A stretch of 64,000 bases of DNA, taken from contig BTPG01000007.1 in assembly GCA_036245525.1 (NCBI GenBank), forward strand, positions 166,246,976 through 166,310,975, in the 5' to 3' direction. The DNA is from Semisulcospira habei (Eukaryota > Mollusca > Gastropoda > Semisulcospiridae). The notes below the pieces were generated by a model. That model did not search any database, was not told where the DNA came from, and saw only the letters and a list, made by a program, of their open reading frames with translations. Below, in pieces: positions 46,301 through 54,420 of this stretch. Numbering within the stretch: the first letter of the stretch is position 1; every line of letters starts with the position of its first letter. The translations under genes were made by a program, and so were the position numbers.

Positions 46301-46840
46301 ATTTTCTTAACAATATTGTTGTCATGATCTAATCATCATACCATTTTCCGCAGCTGGCTTAAAACTTGAAATTGACCTGAAATTAACTTTCTTTTTCCAG
46401 TTGTTTCAGGTGTCGGTGATGAAGAATTTCTTGACAAAGTTCTGCTTGATCGACTTGTTATCCTTGGTCGCAAAAGCCCACAAGCATCAACTATCAAAAT
46501 TCTGCCAACCATTTTCGGTGAACGCCACGATCCCTCTCTACTGGCTCGAGCTGTTGGAATCTCATGCGACAACGCCACTCTCGGAGGCCTATTTAGAGCT
46601 ATCTCAGAGGGTGTTGTTGACAACATATTTCAGCTGATGCCAGTTGAAGTACTGGTTGATCACGGAGTTACAAAGATGTTTGGCTCGGGGTCGGTGCTTT
46701 GTCAAAACCCCATGGTCCTTCAGAGGTTAGAGGGGGCACTGGGTGATAAAATTGCGTTTGAGAGAGGTAACGAGAGTGATTCAGCCCTAGGGGCAGCCAA
46801 GGCTGCAATGGTGCACGTCCAAGCCAACGTGTCTTCGTAA
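25100..46840 (+). CDS. SHPK: Sedoheptulokinase, complete gene in five coding exons
   Basis: SHPK phosphorylates sedoheptulose to sedoheptulose 7-phosphate in the cytosol, feeding the non-oxidative pentose phosphate pathway. The exons 25100-25333, 25858-26261, 29596-29771, 42897-43097 and 46410-46840 total 1,446 bp, giving 481 aa plus stop, close to the 478 aa I recall for vertebrate SHPK. Phases match at every junction (0, 2, 1, 1). FGGY-kinase features are [10 protein letters not shown] (residues 13-22, phosphate loop), [10 protein letters not shown] (about 81-90), TWQDRR (about 121-126), NISTS (about 274-278) and MFGSGSVL (about 428-435, ATP-site signature). The frame is intact, so the gene should work. 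Its introns reach 13 kb and are filled with retroelements. An acceptor (CATCAG, ending 25091) lies nine bases before the ATG, suggesting a 5'-UTR intron upstream. Confidence 0.95.
25463..25530. repeat. Perfect 32-bp-arm hairpin in SHPK intron 1 (copy 1)
   Basis: CACCTGTCATTAAAGACCAT ... GGTGGC and its exact complement are separated by a 4-base loop (TATT). A related hairpin lies at 25689-25779. Confidence 0.9.
25689..25779. repeat. Hairpin in SHPK intron 1 (copy 2), telomere-like loop
   Basis: The arms are those of the copy at 25463 with a few changes. The larger loop contains GGGGTTAGGGTTAG, two telomere-type units. With flanking shared sequence (GGTGATCTCNCATA...GGTGGTCGCTCAAA) the two copies form a tandem duplication. 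Confidence 0.85.
25858..26261 (+). CDS. SHPK: SHPK coding exon 2
   Basis: Acceptor TTTTATTCAG and donor GT|GTGAGT. The exon has 404 bp and ends in phase 2. It encodes [24 protein letters not shown] and most of the N-terminal FGGY domain, ending WNEDV. Confidence 0.93.
26345..26465. mobile_element. Family A MITE, diverged, in SHPK intron 2
   Basis: The core GTGCCAGATTAGCTTGGCAC ... complement is intact with a CTTCTTGG loop. The outer ends are eroded (GATTAACCATAATCATAAT on the left). Confidence 0.75.
26655..27504 (-). repeat. 3' LTR of the gag-only element
   Basis: It matches the repeat at 28522-29371 along its whole length with scattered substitutions and small indels. AAATTCGACTGCTAATTTCA and CCAACAATATTTTATTGCAG are among the shared blocks. 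Confidence 0.9.
27505..28439 (-). pseudogene. LTR-element Gag remnant with SCAN-like domain
   Basis: The ATG at 28439 starts [21 protein letters not shown] long Lys/Glu/Arg-rich coiled-coil stretch follows, then [10 protein letters not shown] and a SCAN/capsid-like segment ([39 protein letters not shown]). This order is typical of Gypsy-type Gag proteins in invertebrates. A frameshift near 28300-28380 and several in-frame stops (for example near 28087) inactivate it. The plus strand of the coiled-coil part is a CT-rich tract (about 28060-28360). Confidence 0.8.
28522..29371 (-). repeat. 5' LTR of the gag-only element
   Basis: An 850-bp direct repeat of 26655-27504. In element orientation it precedes gag. 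Confidence 0.9.
29596..29771 (+). CDS. SHPK: SHPK coding exon 3
   Basis: Acceptor TCTCTTTCTCAG and donor C|GTAAGT. The exon is 176 bp, entered in phase 2 and left in phase 1. It encodes [20 protein letters not shown] and [15 protein letters not shown], the region joining the two FGGY lobes. Confidence 0.92.
30596..32022 (+). pseudogene. LINE ORF1, Gag with three zinc knuckles (one frameshift)
   Basis: The protein starts [18 protein letters not shown], then has an RNA-binding-like middle ([31 protein letters not shown]). Three CCHC knuckles follow: [28 protein letters not shown] and [15 protein letters not shown]. The tail is Pro/Ser/Lys-rich. A single frameshift near 31230, between knuckles 1 and 2, splits the frame. 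Such Gags coat the element's RNA in a ribonucleoprotein. Confidence 0.88.
32030..35723 (+). pseudogene. LINE ORF2: AP endonuclease, reverse transcriptase, RNase H
   Basis: Endonuclease motifs are [28 protein letters not shown] and [10 protein letters not shown] motifs are [45 protein letters not shown] and FVDDFAL (FVDD in place of the commoner FADD). RNase H follows with [24 protein letters not shown] and [11 protein letters not shown]. The end carries a CCHC-like motif ([17 protein letters not shown]). Breaks are frameshifts near 32370, 34495 and 35515 and a TAG at 35171. Without them the protein would be about 1,230 aa, normal for the I group. ATG for ORF2 is not evident. Confidence 0.9.
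36116..36160. repeat. Short tandem repeat in DIRS 5' region
   Basis: GGACTACCTGTGGTTCCCTT is repeated three times. Confidence 0.85.
36212..36398 (+). other. Probable intron in DIRS element 1 leader
   Basis: Donor ACAG|GTAAGG and acceptor CTCTGTTGCAG|TG delimit 187 bp. The second DIRS element has a matching pair at 57700 and 57878 (GAG|GTAAGG, TGTTGCAG|TG), which supports a conserved leader intron. Confidence 0.5.
36399..37630 (+). pseudogene. DIRS element 1 Gag-like region with 45-bp repeats
   Basis: After the putative acceptor, frames shift repeatedly. About 36595-36770 encodes a tandem repeat of 15 residues (units like [13 protein letters not shown]). The following stretch, rich in Ala, Pro and Cys, corresponds to the Gag-like ORF of DIRS elements by position. 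No catalytic motif is expected here. Call rests mainly on position. Confidence 0.6.
37631..38400 (+). pseudogene. DIRS element 1 reverse transcriptase
   Basis: Across frameshifts the order is [18 protein letters not shown] (motif A), [14 protein letters not shown] (motif B), [11 protein letters not shown] (catalytic LDD), [16 protein letters not shown] and [16 protein letters not shown]. These are hallmarks of the DIRS/Gypsy-like RT. The frame switches near 37790, 38000 and 38090. Confidence 0.88.
38401..39525 (+). mobile_element. 5'-truncated LINE inserted in DIRS RNase H region
   Basis: The insert starts within RT motif 4 (GPQGSVLGP) and continues with [47 protein letters not shown] and [15 protein letters not shown]. 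It then runs through a 3' region to about 39525, where the DIRS RNase H resumes. Motifs fit a jockey/CR1-like LINE; the clade is uncertain. Its 5' junction lies at a (CT)n run (38399-38425). A frameshift near 38850 breaks it. Confidence 0.82.
39526..40020 (+). pseudogene. DIRS element 1 RNase H region (distal part)
   Basis: SALDLWQ, then [31 protein letters not shown] and [20 protein letters not shown] follow in shifting frames. This order is the standard RNase H domain and downstream segment of DIRS Pol. The LINE at 38401-39525 separates it from the RT. Confidence 0.85.
40021..41000 (+). pseudogene. DIRS element 1 tyrosine recombinase
   Basis: Frames yield [19 protein letters not shown], matching the recombinase block with the first catalytic Arg (normally KRVSELHALS; here the position reads EVCEL, so the Arg is lost). 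Later come [18 protein letters not shown] and [19 protein letters not shown] sequence from the C-terminal box. This enzyme would integrate circular cDNA. Multiple indels inactivate it. Confidence 0.8.
41073..41163. repeat. DIRS internal complementary region
   Basis: It is complementary to the element's joined termini: GTAATGCCATCGGTAATGTA ... GAGGAAACAAAT against the left end and GTATTTTTCTCTAAAATG ... GATGGCATTAC against the right end. It templates end repair during DIRS replication. Confidence 0.85.
41421..41768. other. SHPK intron 3 sequence, nothing recognised
   Basis: Ordinary AT-rich intron sequence with no frame or repeat that I can support. Confidence 0.5.
41770..41868. repeat. GC-rich palindrome, family E copy 4
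   Basis: CCCGATGTGCAAAAAGTCAT pairs with GGGCCTTTTGCGCATTGGG; GGCCGACGTCGG lies inside. The centre is expanded. Confidence 0.7.
41913..42113. mobile_element. TTAA-type palindromic MITE, family D
   Basis: The core GAGCCTCATGAGCCCC ... GGGGGCTCATGAGG is a short hairpin. It ends GTGAAAGGGTTAA at 42113, where the next family D element begins. The left end is uncertain. Confidence 0.6.
42110..42269. mobile_element. TTAA-ended palindromic MITE, family D
   Basis: It runs from TTAATCACTGTAAG to CTTGAAGGGGTTAA. The hairpin arms are AGAGGCAAAGAACCTCATAAG and its complement around CCCTGCATCTGCTGGGG. Its left TTAA is shared with the preceding copy. Confidence 0.75.
42324..42537. mobile_element. TTAA-ended palindromic MITE, family A copy 10
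   Basis: TTAACCTGTTTTGCCCCAAG to GGGGCTAAAAGGATTAA. The hairpin arms are intact although the centre (TGGTGCCTGAAGATGCCA) has mutated away from GGCGCC. Confidence 0.8.
42897..43097 (+). CDS. SHPK: SHPK coding exon 4
   Basis: Acceptor TTTTTTTCCAG and donor G|GTAAGT. The exon has 201 bp, phase 1 on both sides. It encodes [29 protein letters not shown] and IKHWLRELG in the C-terminal FGGY domain. Confidence 0.93.
43208..46330 (-). mobile_element. RTE-type LINE in SHPK intron 4
   Basis: Read leftwards it has a probable 5' UTR (46330-45941), AP endonuclease, RT and a 3' end finishing in a TAAG-type repeat at 43208. The 5' limit is approximate. Compared with the partial copy at 49270-49856 it lacks about 210 bp of ORF2 C-terminus (joined at about 43510), so it has an internal deletion. 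It is antisense to SHPK. Confidence 0.85.
43570..45940 (-). pseudogene. RTE-type LINE ORF2: endonuclease and reverse transcriptase
   Basis: Starting [22 protein letters not shown] at 45940, it continues [41 protein letters not shown] and [15 protein letters not shown]. The RT follows with [75 protein letters not shown] and [12 protein letters not shown]. Most of the protein is one frame with in-frame stops near 45870, 45494, 45064 and 44297. Frameshifts lie near the C run at 45755 and near 43630. Damage is light, so it is not very old. Confidence 0.88.
46410..46840 (+). CDS. SHPK: SHPK coding exon 5 (terminal)
   Basis: The exon starts GT GTC GGT GAT after CAG at 46409 and ends with TAA at 46838-46840. 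It encodes [31 protein letters not shown] and the ATP-site motif MFGSGSVL. A second CAG at 46398-46400 would add three residues in frame. The vertebrate protein length favours 46410. Confidence 0.93.
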
Positions 46841-46850
46841 GTTCTAAATA

Positions 46851-47017
46851 CAGTCAAACCTGTATACAGCGAACACCCAAATGACTGTCAAAAAGTGGTA
46901 GTCTCCTTACACAGGGTCAAGTAAGTAATGGCAAGCCGTTTGACCATGAGACCCAAAATGGATGGTCTGCTCAGATTGGTGGTTGCTTTATACTGGTGGT
47001 TGTCTTGACAGGTTTGA
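46851..47017. mobile_element. Probable MITE just after SHPK stop
   Basis: CAGTCAAACCTGT at the left is matched by ACAGGTTTGA at 47008-47017. The internal text is non-coding. It lies in the presumed SHPK 3' UTR or just beyond. Confidence 0.55.
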
Positions 47018-47105
47018 GAGTATGACAGAAGAAACGTAATCCCTTAAAGCCTGTGGTATACCATGTATAGGTGATTATGGCACTTCCCAAAGTATGCAGC
47101 AGGCT

Positions 47106-47319
47106 TTAACTCCTTCACTGCCGAGAAAAAGGGAACACAATCCAACTGCAAGAGACATAGGTCCTCGTGAGCCCCCGCAGTTGCGGGGGCTCATGAGGAC
47201 CTATGCCTCTTGCTGACAGCACTTTGTATTCATGTTTCTTGGATGGCTGGGACTCTTTGGTATTCAATGAACAAAGATTTCATGACACAATCTGGGTCAT
47301 TTGGCAGAGATGGGGTTAA
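47106..47319. mobile_element. TTAA-ended palindromic MITE, family D
   Basis: It runs from TTAACTCCTTCACTGCCGAG to TTGGCAGAGATGGGGTTAA. The hairpin core GCAAGAGACATAGGTCCTCG ... CCCCCGCAGTTGCGGGGG ... complement is close to perfect. It is the best family D copy here. Confidence 0.85.
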
Positions 47320-48097
47320 TTCACTAGTGCATGCAGCCACTGGCACGTTTCCACAGAATCGTTGGATGCATGCACAAGGGGGTCAAGTCGGACAGGGGAG
47401 GACGTAAGGAGGGGAGTGGACACTATGGGGTATGATCAAGTGATCTATGCATGGACAGTGTGTGAGATCTGCTTGCACTGCAGCCTTCGCTTGCTTAACT
47501 CTGATGATTTTCCCTTGTTTCGTCAATACTGATTAAGGTGGCTCTTGGCATAGTATTTTTGACCAAAATCTTTCAGAAAAGTTTTGAGACAGACTCGGCT
47601 TTTGCATCTTTGAAGTATCTAGAAGCAGTTCCTGCACATGTTTTATGTTATAATGCCCTCAAAATGTGTTTATTGATCTTATTTTCAAAGTCACTCGACA
47701 TGAAAATCATCCAAACACCGTATTTTTTCTTCGAGCATCGCGAACTTATGGCCTTGGTTACGGCCATTTTGCTTGAACAAACTCCGGCTTGCCGCATACC
47801 GTTATGTAGGTCAACTCTTTCTCCGTCGGAATTCGCGCGGAAACATCGGAAATTTCCATTCACAAAGTCACACGAAGCCAAAAACGAGAGCAACCGAATG
47901 CAGCAAAACCGAGCGGAGATTTCCATATATGGACCTCTGTTCAAAAGCGCGATCGCTGATTGGCTGTTTCGCTCACTCGGGGCTTCTTCGGCTGTTTCCG
48001 ACTAGGCAACATGCGATCCAAAATGGCCGCTGCTTGACGCTTTCTTCTTGAGTGCCGTGGGAATTTGTCAAATTGTGAGCAAGAAAATCGTTTGAAG

Positions 48098-49250
48098 ATG
48101 GGGAAAAATGTTGGTACTAAGTTCCGAACACTTCATAAGTTTGGGAAGCGCCGCAGGAAGAAAAATGAGACGCCAGTTTTGTCGAAAAACACTCCGCAAG
48201 AGGCCGAGCCGGTGCCTTCGATATCGTCGCTCGTGAATGGGGATGGTGCATCGAGTGAAACTGCGCCAGAGTCTGTGGCATCGACGAAAAAAAAAAAGAA
48301 ACTTTTTCAAGAGGAAGAAGATGGCAGAGGATACAGTTGCAGAAGAAACAACACCGAAGACCCGGAAAACGTCGGATATGAACGGGAGTGACACCAACGA
48401 CGACCCTGCAGATACACGGTCAGCGAGCGATGGCGATCTGAATTTCATTGCAAATCTTGGCTGTTTACAACCACTAATAACTATCCTCCACTGCCCAGTT
48501 TGCAAGAAAAAGGTGAGCGATCTTGTTTTATTGTTATTGTCTAGGCCACATATGCCGATATTTCGCTTTTTGTGTTTGTAAATGGTTTGTCATGAACTGA
48601 TGAAGCAGATCTTGTGTGTTCACACAGTTCAGAGTCCCCCACTTTTTCTGGATCAGGAACTGGCCCGTTTTGCTGTGCAGCAAATACAGCTTTAGTCGGA
48701 CAGAAAGCTGAATGAAAGAAGTATTCATATTATTTTTTGGGGCAGTGCATGCAGGCTGAGCATGATGCTTGCTGCCGTACTGTGTGTATGTCACATGTTG
48801 AGTGTGTACTGTGTATGTGGACATAGACTAAGTTTGCAACTTGTGTTCATTTCAGAACCTGTCGATCAGCGAAGGAGGTGATGGTGGGCGAAAGGGAGCT
48901 GCCTGTCTGCTGTCCGTGAACTGCACAAGGTGTGGGGAGCTGTTGTCAGAGTGGACATCACTACGGTCTGGCATCACCCACTCTGGCTTTGACATCAACA
49001 GACGTGTTGTTGCAGCTGCAGTCAGCAACGGCCTAGGTTTCACACAGCTTTGGAGGTTTTCTGCAATGCTGAACATGCCTCCACCAATGAATGAAAAGAC
49101 TTGGTATCACTACCAAAAGCAGATGAAGTTTGTAGAGCTGGAGGACCTGGAGAGAGCAAAATCTGCAACCAGGAAGACCTCGAACAAAGAGAAGGATCGG
49201 AGAAAGAAGATTGATGACATTCGTTGACATGAGAGAGAGCAGCGTCGCCA
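48098..49250 (+). pseudogene. Kolobok/Mutator-like transposase, N-terminal part
   Basis: Exon 1 (48098-48512) starts MGKNVGTKFRTLHKFGKRRR, with a basic, nuclear-signal-like N-terminus. It ends ILHCPVCKKK at donor AAG|GTGAGC. Exon 2 starts at 48856 after TTCATTTCAG, phase 0, and encodes LLSVNCTRCGELLSEWTS, FDINRRVVAAAVSNGLGFTQ and FSAMLNMPPPMNEKTWYHYQ. The CPVC ... CTRC pair looks like a zinc-binding module before the transposase core. An indel in the A-run near 48290 shifts the frame, and a TGA at 49226-49228 stops it. No DDE motifs follow. Confidence 0.72.
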
Positions 49251-49269
49251 GCGAGAGGGTGCCATTTAT

Positions 49270-49856
49270 ACTTACTTACTTACGCCTGTCACCCCTACCC
49301 GGGTATAGGCCGTCGACGAGAGACCTCCAGCAACTCCTGTCCTGTGCTTCTCCTTCGATTCTACTCCAGGTGGGTTCCCAGTCTCTTGATGTCTGCTTGG
49401 AGGTCTCGACGCCAGGAGTTTCTCGGCCTACCTCTTTTCCTCTTTCCCTGGGGGTTCCATGACAATGCCTGCCTAGTGATACTGGAAGCTGGCTTTCTCA
49501 GACTGTGACCGATCCATCCCCATCTTCTTCGCCCAATTTCATTCTCTGCTGTTATCTGCTCTGTTCTCTCCCAGAGTCTGACGTTGCTGATCTTCTGGCC
49601 AGTGGATTTTCAAAATTCTTCTAAGGCAACTGTTCGTGAAGGTCTGTACTCTGTTGACTGTGGTTTTTGTCAATCTCCATGTCTCTGCTCCATATAGGAG
49701 AACTGCTTTTACATTGGAGTTGAAAATCCGGACTTTGGTGTGTTGTGACAGCTCTCTGGAACTCCACACTTTTTTCAACTGGAGAAAGGCTGCTCTGGCT
49801 TTACCGATTCGTGCTCTGACATCTGCATCAGTGCCGCCTTTTTTGTCTATGATGCG
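49270..49856 (-). mobile_element. 5'-truncated RTE-type LINE inserted in the transposase gene
   Basis: The 3' end is the same as at 43208: CTTACTTACTTACGCCTGTC then CCCCTACCCGGGTATAGGCC. The direct repeat TGCCATTTAT at about 49260-49269 and 49857-49866 marks the target duplication. Encoded on the minus strand is the ORF2 C-terminus, including [16 protein letters not shown] and KVRIFNSNVKAVLLYGAETW. It retains the 210 bp missing from the copy at 43.2-46.3 kb. Confidence 0.88.
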
Positions 49857-50639
49857 TGCCATTTATGGTGCAGGACAATTTTAACTGTCTGCCAAAACTT
49901 TCAGTGCCTCCCCATGATGCTGAATGCTGTTTCAAGTGAACTTAACTGCTTTTGACAGAATTTAAGTTCATTCTATGACCTATACTGTAGTGTGAAACAT
50001 TTCTAAACTTTGAAGCCAATTTTCTAAGAACTGTGTATTTTGCATGTGTGACGAACTTTCCCCCTCAGTAGCTTCTGTTCTAACAGAGCTATCAATCTGA
50101 AAATTTGCATGCTTATGTAAAATTGCATGTAGAGTGCAATAAAAGCATCAGAATCAGCCTATGTCTTATAATGTCAAGTTACAGGACCACAAGTGGTGGC
50201 AAATATTTTTACTTTACTTTTTTGCCACGTTTGTATGGCTGGTGAGTGCTGAATCTGTTATTGGTACACATCAAAAACTGCTTTCCTTGCACAGAATGAA
50301 CACAGCTTTACAAGAAACAGTAATTTCTACATTGAAAAAGCAAAGCAGTTTTGTACAGCAGAGGGGGCAAAATACCATGCATTGCCGTCGTGTATTATAA
50401 TTGTGATCAGCTGTAGATTTTTTTCTAAACAACCCAGCAACTTCAAACTTTGCAAGGAAAACATCTGTGATGTGTACTATGAGTGTGCCAAATTTCACAA
50501 CTCTATCTTGAACAGTTTGTTTTTTACAAAAAACGGACGCCAAGAGCCACCTTAAGTTGATCTTGGCCAGCAAGAGGCCTGCAGGGGCGCACCAGAATCT
50601 GTCTCTTGGAACAAACTGGATAAGAACGCTGTGTATCCA

Positions 50640-50700
50640 ACAAATTCCATTTTTATTGCAATGATTCCTGTAGGAATCATCATGACAAAACTGCATTTTG
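50640..50700. mobile_element. Family C MITE core
   Basis: ATTGCAATGATTCCTGTAGG ... ATCATCATGACAAAACTGC is the family C centre. The outer arms are not recognisable. Confidence 0.6.
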
Positions 50701-51009
50701 TCAGAACAGAACGTTTATTGTCGAGGGGCCCATTGGGGCCAAAGGACACAGAGGGATCGGACTTAACTATCATGTACATCACTTTATATCATTCTTTAAG
50801 CTCTTTCAGCTCACGCGAAACTGCACTTTTCTTTCGGCAATAAGTCAGTTCATTATTGTTCATCGTGTGGCGTCTGTTTTCGTGGAGTCCCGTCCGTATT
50901 ATTCCTGTGACCGACCGGTGATTTTCGCATGGTCTGTGGTTCCATCCGGTCTTGTAATGTCTCCGACGGTCCGGGGCGTAAAAAAGAAGAGAGAGGGGAG
51001 TACGCAGTA

Positions 51010-51208
51010 TCAATGCTGTCATGATGAGTCCTACAGGAATCATTGCGATAAAACCGCTTATGCATGGTGGTAGCAGTTTTGTCATGATGATTTATACAGA
51101 AATCATTGCAATAAAACCACTTGTGCATGGTGGTAGCAGTTTTGTCATGATGATTCATACATGAATCATTGCAATAAAAACTGCTACTGACATGCACAGG
51201 GTTAACCT
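51010..51208. mobile_element. Cluster of three family C hairpin cores
   Basis: Three successive units each contain TCATGATGA-(6-8 bp)-ATCATTGCAATAAAA-like palindromes, separated by ATGCATGGTGGTAGCAGTTTTG. The cluster ends with ACAGGGTTAA. Confidence 0.7.
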
Positions 51209-51928
51209 GATTTTGTTAAAAAAATAACTAACATTGTTCCATTCACACATGACAAAGTTTGGGATAACATTTTTGGACCACTCTACTACTGTATTTAAGC
51301 CAGTTGGACAACAGTCAAGTTCGTCCACAAGACAAACCGTTAATGAGACCTCCTTATTATACAAGATTTGCTCAATCTAGTTTACAAATATTTCCAAGAA
51401 GAGGGCATATTATGCATTATCATAATTTAGTGAATGAGCTTGGCAGATCAATTCTCAGCTTTGTTGTGTTGATATTGTTTTTGCCTTTGTTGCTGTATCT
51501 GCATACTTCTTTAAAAGGAAGGTTGTTTGTGAGCTTGTCTCTGATTTTATATCTTACTACAGCTCCAGGTCGTGAGGTCTAAAATCACATCAGCACACAT
51601 TTTACAAAGCTTTAAAAATGAAAGCACTTGTGTGCTTTCAGTGTGTAATGCATAACTTTTTTGTTAGTTGTCTGCAAGTTAATGCATATTATGATATATT
51701 ATGTTACTTCCCATTCAGGCATTATGTACTTTGTATCATGAATAGAAAAATTTTACTCTTTGCATGAATTGATGTTAACAATTCCAAAGAAAACAAGAAA
51801 CTTATTTAGAAAGGACAAGTACAACACAACTATGTTGTACTTGAGCTTTATAAGTTTTTTTTTCTGCTTTGGGAATTGTTTTGCGTTGTATAAGTCTTTT
51901 AGTCACCTACTTGGTCTAGATTCTGTAT

Positions 51929-52142
51929 TTAACTCGTTCAGCCCGACAATAGTATTTCCCAAATTTTGGAGGCGTTATCTAACGACTATGCACCAGTTGC
52001 TGCAGATGGGTCAACCATGATAATTCAAGGGTAGTGCCAGATTAGCTTGGCGCCGACAGGCACCAAGCTAATCTGGCACTACCCTTGAATTATCATGGTC
52101 GACCCATCTCCTGCTGTAGGGTGTCAGGGCTGAATGGGTTAA
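51929..52142. mobile_element. TTAA-ended palindromic MITE, family A copy 11
   Basis: TTAACTCGTTCAGCCCGAC to GGGCTGAATGGGTTAA; core GACCATGATAATTCAAGGGT ... complement is intact. Confidence 0.85.
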
Positions 52143-52199
52143 CAATTCCTGGCATAAGATCGAGTTGACCAAGCTAGGTAGGGTGTTTGAATCTACTTT

Positions 52200-52350
52200 T
52201 TGAAGGAGATTGGTAGACCATGATAGTTCAAGGGTATTGCCTTATAAGCTTGGCACCTTCTAAACACCACTAACCTGCTGGCTGTCTATAGCACTTTTTG
52301 CAGGAATCACGTTGACAAACATTACTATGGACAGTCAAAGGGCTAAGCTA
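52200..52350. mobile_element. Degraded family A and C MITE fragments
   Basis: One family A arm (GACCATGATAGTTCAAGGGT, 52215-52235 region) is followed by a family C half (GCAGGAATCACGTTGACAAA ... GACAGTCAAAGGGCTAA). Confidence 0.6.
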
Positions 52351-52739
52351 ATGAAGCACTAGCTACCAACCGTCTTGGTCGATCATTTTTGGCTGCATTG
52401 ATTATAGTCAAAAGGGTTAACAGCCACCTGCCAGTCTCATGCATACATTTGTTCTGTGATTTTGGACCTAATGGGTTCGAGCAGCATGCAAACATATTTA
52501 TACACCAACTCATTTTTAGAGTGAGCAGAGCTTTCACACAACACTGTTCATATTCTGGTCACACTGTTGTATTCCATGGAAATAACAACACATAACCCGA
52601 TGCATGTGCTTTGTTGAACTAACAAAACACCATAACATCCACAATATTTCGATCACTTCATGCATAATTATGCTCAGATTTTGTGTTTTACCGTTGTCAC
52701 TGGATCTCATTTAACTAAAACTTACAAACCAGATAGGTG

Positions 52740-53172
52740 AGGCTAGCGCTGGCAGCGCTGTGATTCCCCTTGGTTTAACTAAAACTTGCATACTGCAGGT
52801 GGCTCCAATTTATAAGGCAGCCAATGCATCTGACTATCAGTTGCCACCAATTTCTGGTCTCAATTTGTATCTTTTCTGTAACTTTATAGGTAGAAAAAGG
52901 TCCTCAAGCAGTATTTGCTGCAACTGGCCTGCAGATGACGTCAGCCTGTGTGCCTTTTGCTTGAAGGGTTCTCCTCATGGGGTAAAGTAAGGATGTGGCT
53001 TCATTGGTCTTTGCATCTAGATGTTTTGATTCTACAAAATAATAATTTTTGCAGTCAATGCTGCTCTCCTCAAGAGCCAGTCCCTTCGGTACCTATTAAT
53101 ATGCTTCATTCTTGTTTTTCTTTAGATTCTGTTTTGATTTCATTGTACACAGGAGAAAAGATCATGGTAGAC

Positions 53173-53208
<36 letters not shown>

Positions 53209-53700
53209 ATTCAAAACATTTCTTGCTCAATCTTCTCGGAGCAATGTAATCAGGCATACAAAACAGGATGTACACAACAATACTGCGAGCGATACCAAAT
53301 ATCAACATCATACAATTGAATCTTCGTAGCTCACTTCAGTCAAATCACCCCAAAATACCACCAATCTCAAACTGAAATTGTGTGTGTTGGGGTGCAATGT
53401 TTTGAATTGTACACGGTGGAGGTATGGGGTGGCATCCCATACCCCACACCACATAAATTAAAAAAATAATTTTGTCTTTTTAAAATAGAGTGATTTGTAA
53501 GATTTTCTGGGGTAAAAGGCCGCCTCACAGTGGTATTAGTGGTTTACGAAAATGAAACAACATGGCGGCTCAAGTGTAGTCACTGTTAAAACTGGAAGTT
53601 TTAGTAAAGAGAGAGTTGAGCAATGTTGAGATGGAAAGTGGAATTAAACTTTTCTATCAATACAGAAAAGAAATGCTATGCAAAATGTTTTTAGATTCAT
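52740..53700. other. Stretch without a supported gene
   Basis: Contains a fragment of the 9620-9749 hairpin family (52727-52776) and a T run (53176-53203). A frame at about 52798-52986 has a splice-like start (CTGCAG|GTGGCTCC) and several cysteines but no recognisable domain. Confidence 0.4.
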
Positions 53701-53756
53701 TCGAGACGTGCCCGGCGCCTCCGGATACGCGGCTTAACTTCGAAACTGACGAACCC

Positions 53757-53852
53757 TTGATTACCGTTTGGCTGTCGGCAACGGTTTCTTGTCGAGGTGA
53801 TTCCTGCTGGAATCACCTCAACAAAAACCTCCACTGACAGCCAAAGGATCAA
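53757..53852. mobile_element. Family C MITE
   Basis: GATTACCGTTTGGCTGTCGG pairs with CTGACAGCCAAAGGATCAAC around GGTGATTCCTGCTGGAATCACC. A family B half-copy (CATTCGAGACGTGCC) lies just to its left (about 53699). Confidence 0.75.
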
Positions 53853-54329
53853 CAAATGAAACTTGCAAAAACTAAACAAATGTTCAATAAAAAGTAAAAT
53901 TTTGATTTCTGGAATACCCATTCCTTCATGTGGCTATAAAAATGAACATCTACGTAATAACAGCCCGTCTTACGAATTAAAGGAAACGCAAAGGCTCCGC
54001 AAAAGAGAATTTTCGTCCTTTGAAGAAATAAATAACTTTTAATTAAAGATGAAATCTAAAAGAAAACTCCACTTGATAAAAGGAACGCGTTTTTCGCGTA
54101 TGACGAAGAAAGAAACATATCTTGTGTATGCACGAACATTTTAGATAATTTTCTAAACTGAAAACATGACATCAGATACTATCTCTGAAATGTCAGGAAA
54201 CTGAAAATAGTTACACGGTTACTACGTAATGCGCTACTGCGATGACTGTCTTGTTCGCGTAGTTCTTAGATCGGCCTGACCTATTCCGGCCGGACAATAC
54301 TGTCTTTTACACCTAGCGCCAATTGCGAT

Positions 54330-54420
54330 ACTGATCGACCTCAGTAGTTCAAGAGCAGTGTCAGGTTAGCCTGCGCCATCATATGCGTCAAGCTAATCAG
54401 GCACTAACCTATTATAGCCA
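54330..54420. mobile_element. Diverged family A MITE
   Basis: GATCGACCTCAGTAGTTCAAG ... GTCAGGTTAGCCTGCGCC and CGTCAAGCTAATCAGGCACT are recognisable arms; the ends are lost. Confidence 0.6.

Larger units (their letters stand above)
47533..50555 (+). mobile_element. TTAA-flanked DNA transposon, Kolobok-like, inactive
   Basis: TTAA at 47533-47536 and 50552-50555 bound perfect 13-bp terminal inverted repeats, GGTGGCTCTTGGC (47537-47549) and GCCAAGAGCCACC (50539-50551). Inside is a two-exon transposase-like gene on the plus strand. TTAA duplication plus this transposase type points to the Kolobok superfamily; Pfam groups related proteins as Mutator-like transposase. The element is about 3.0 kb including a 0.6-kb RTE insertion. 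The DDE catalytic region is missing, so it cannot move itself. Confidence 0.75.

Noticed and set aside
47538..48005. 155-residue open frame at the left of the TTAA transposon
   Set aside because: It overlaps the terminal repeat and has no start context or family resemblance; more likely untranslated leader of the transposase gene.
52798..52986. Cysteine-containing exon on the plus strand
   Set aside because: Splice-like edges but no recognisable domain and no partner exon in phase.
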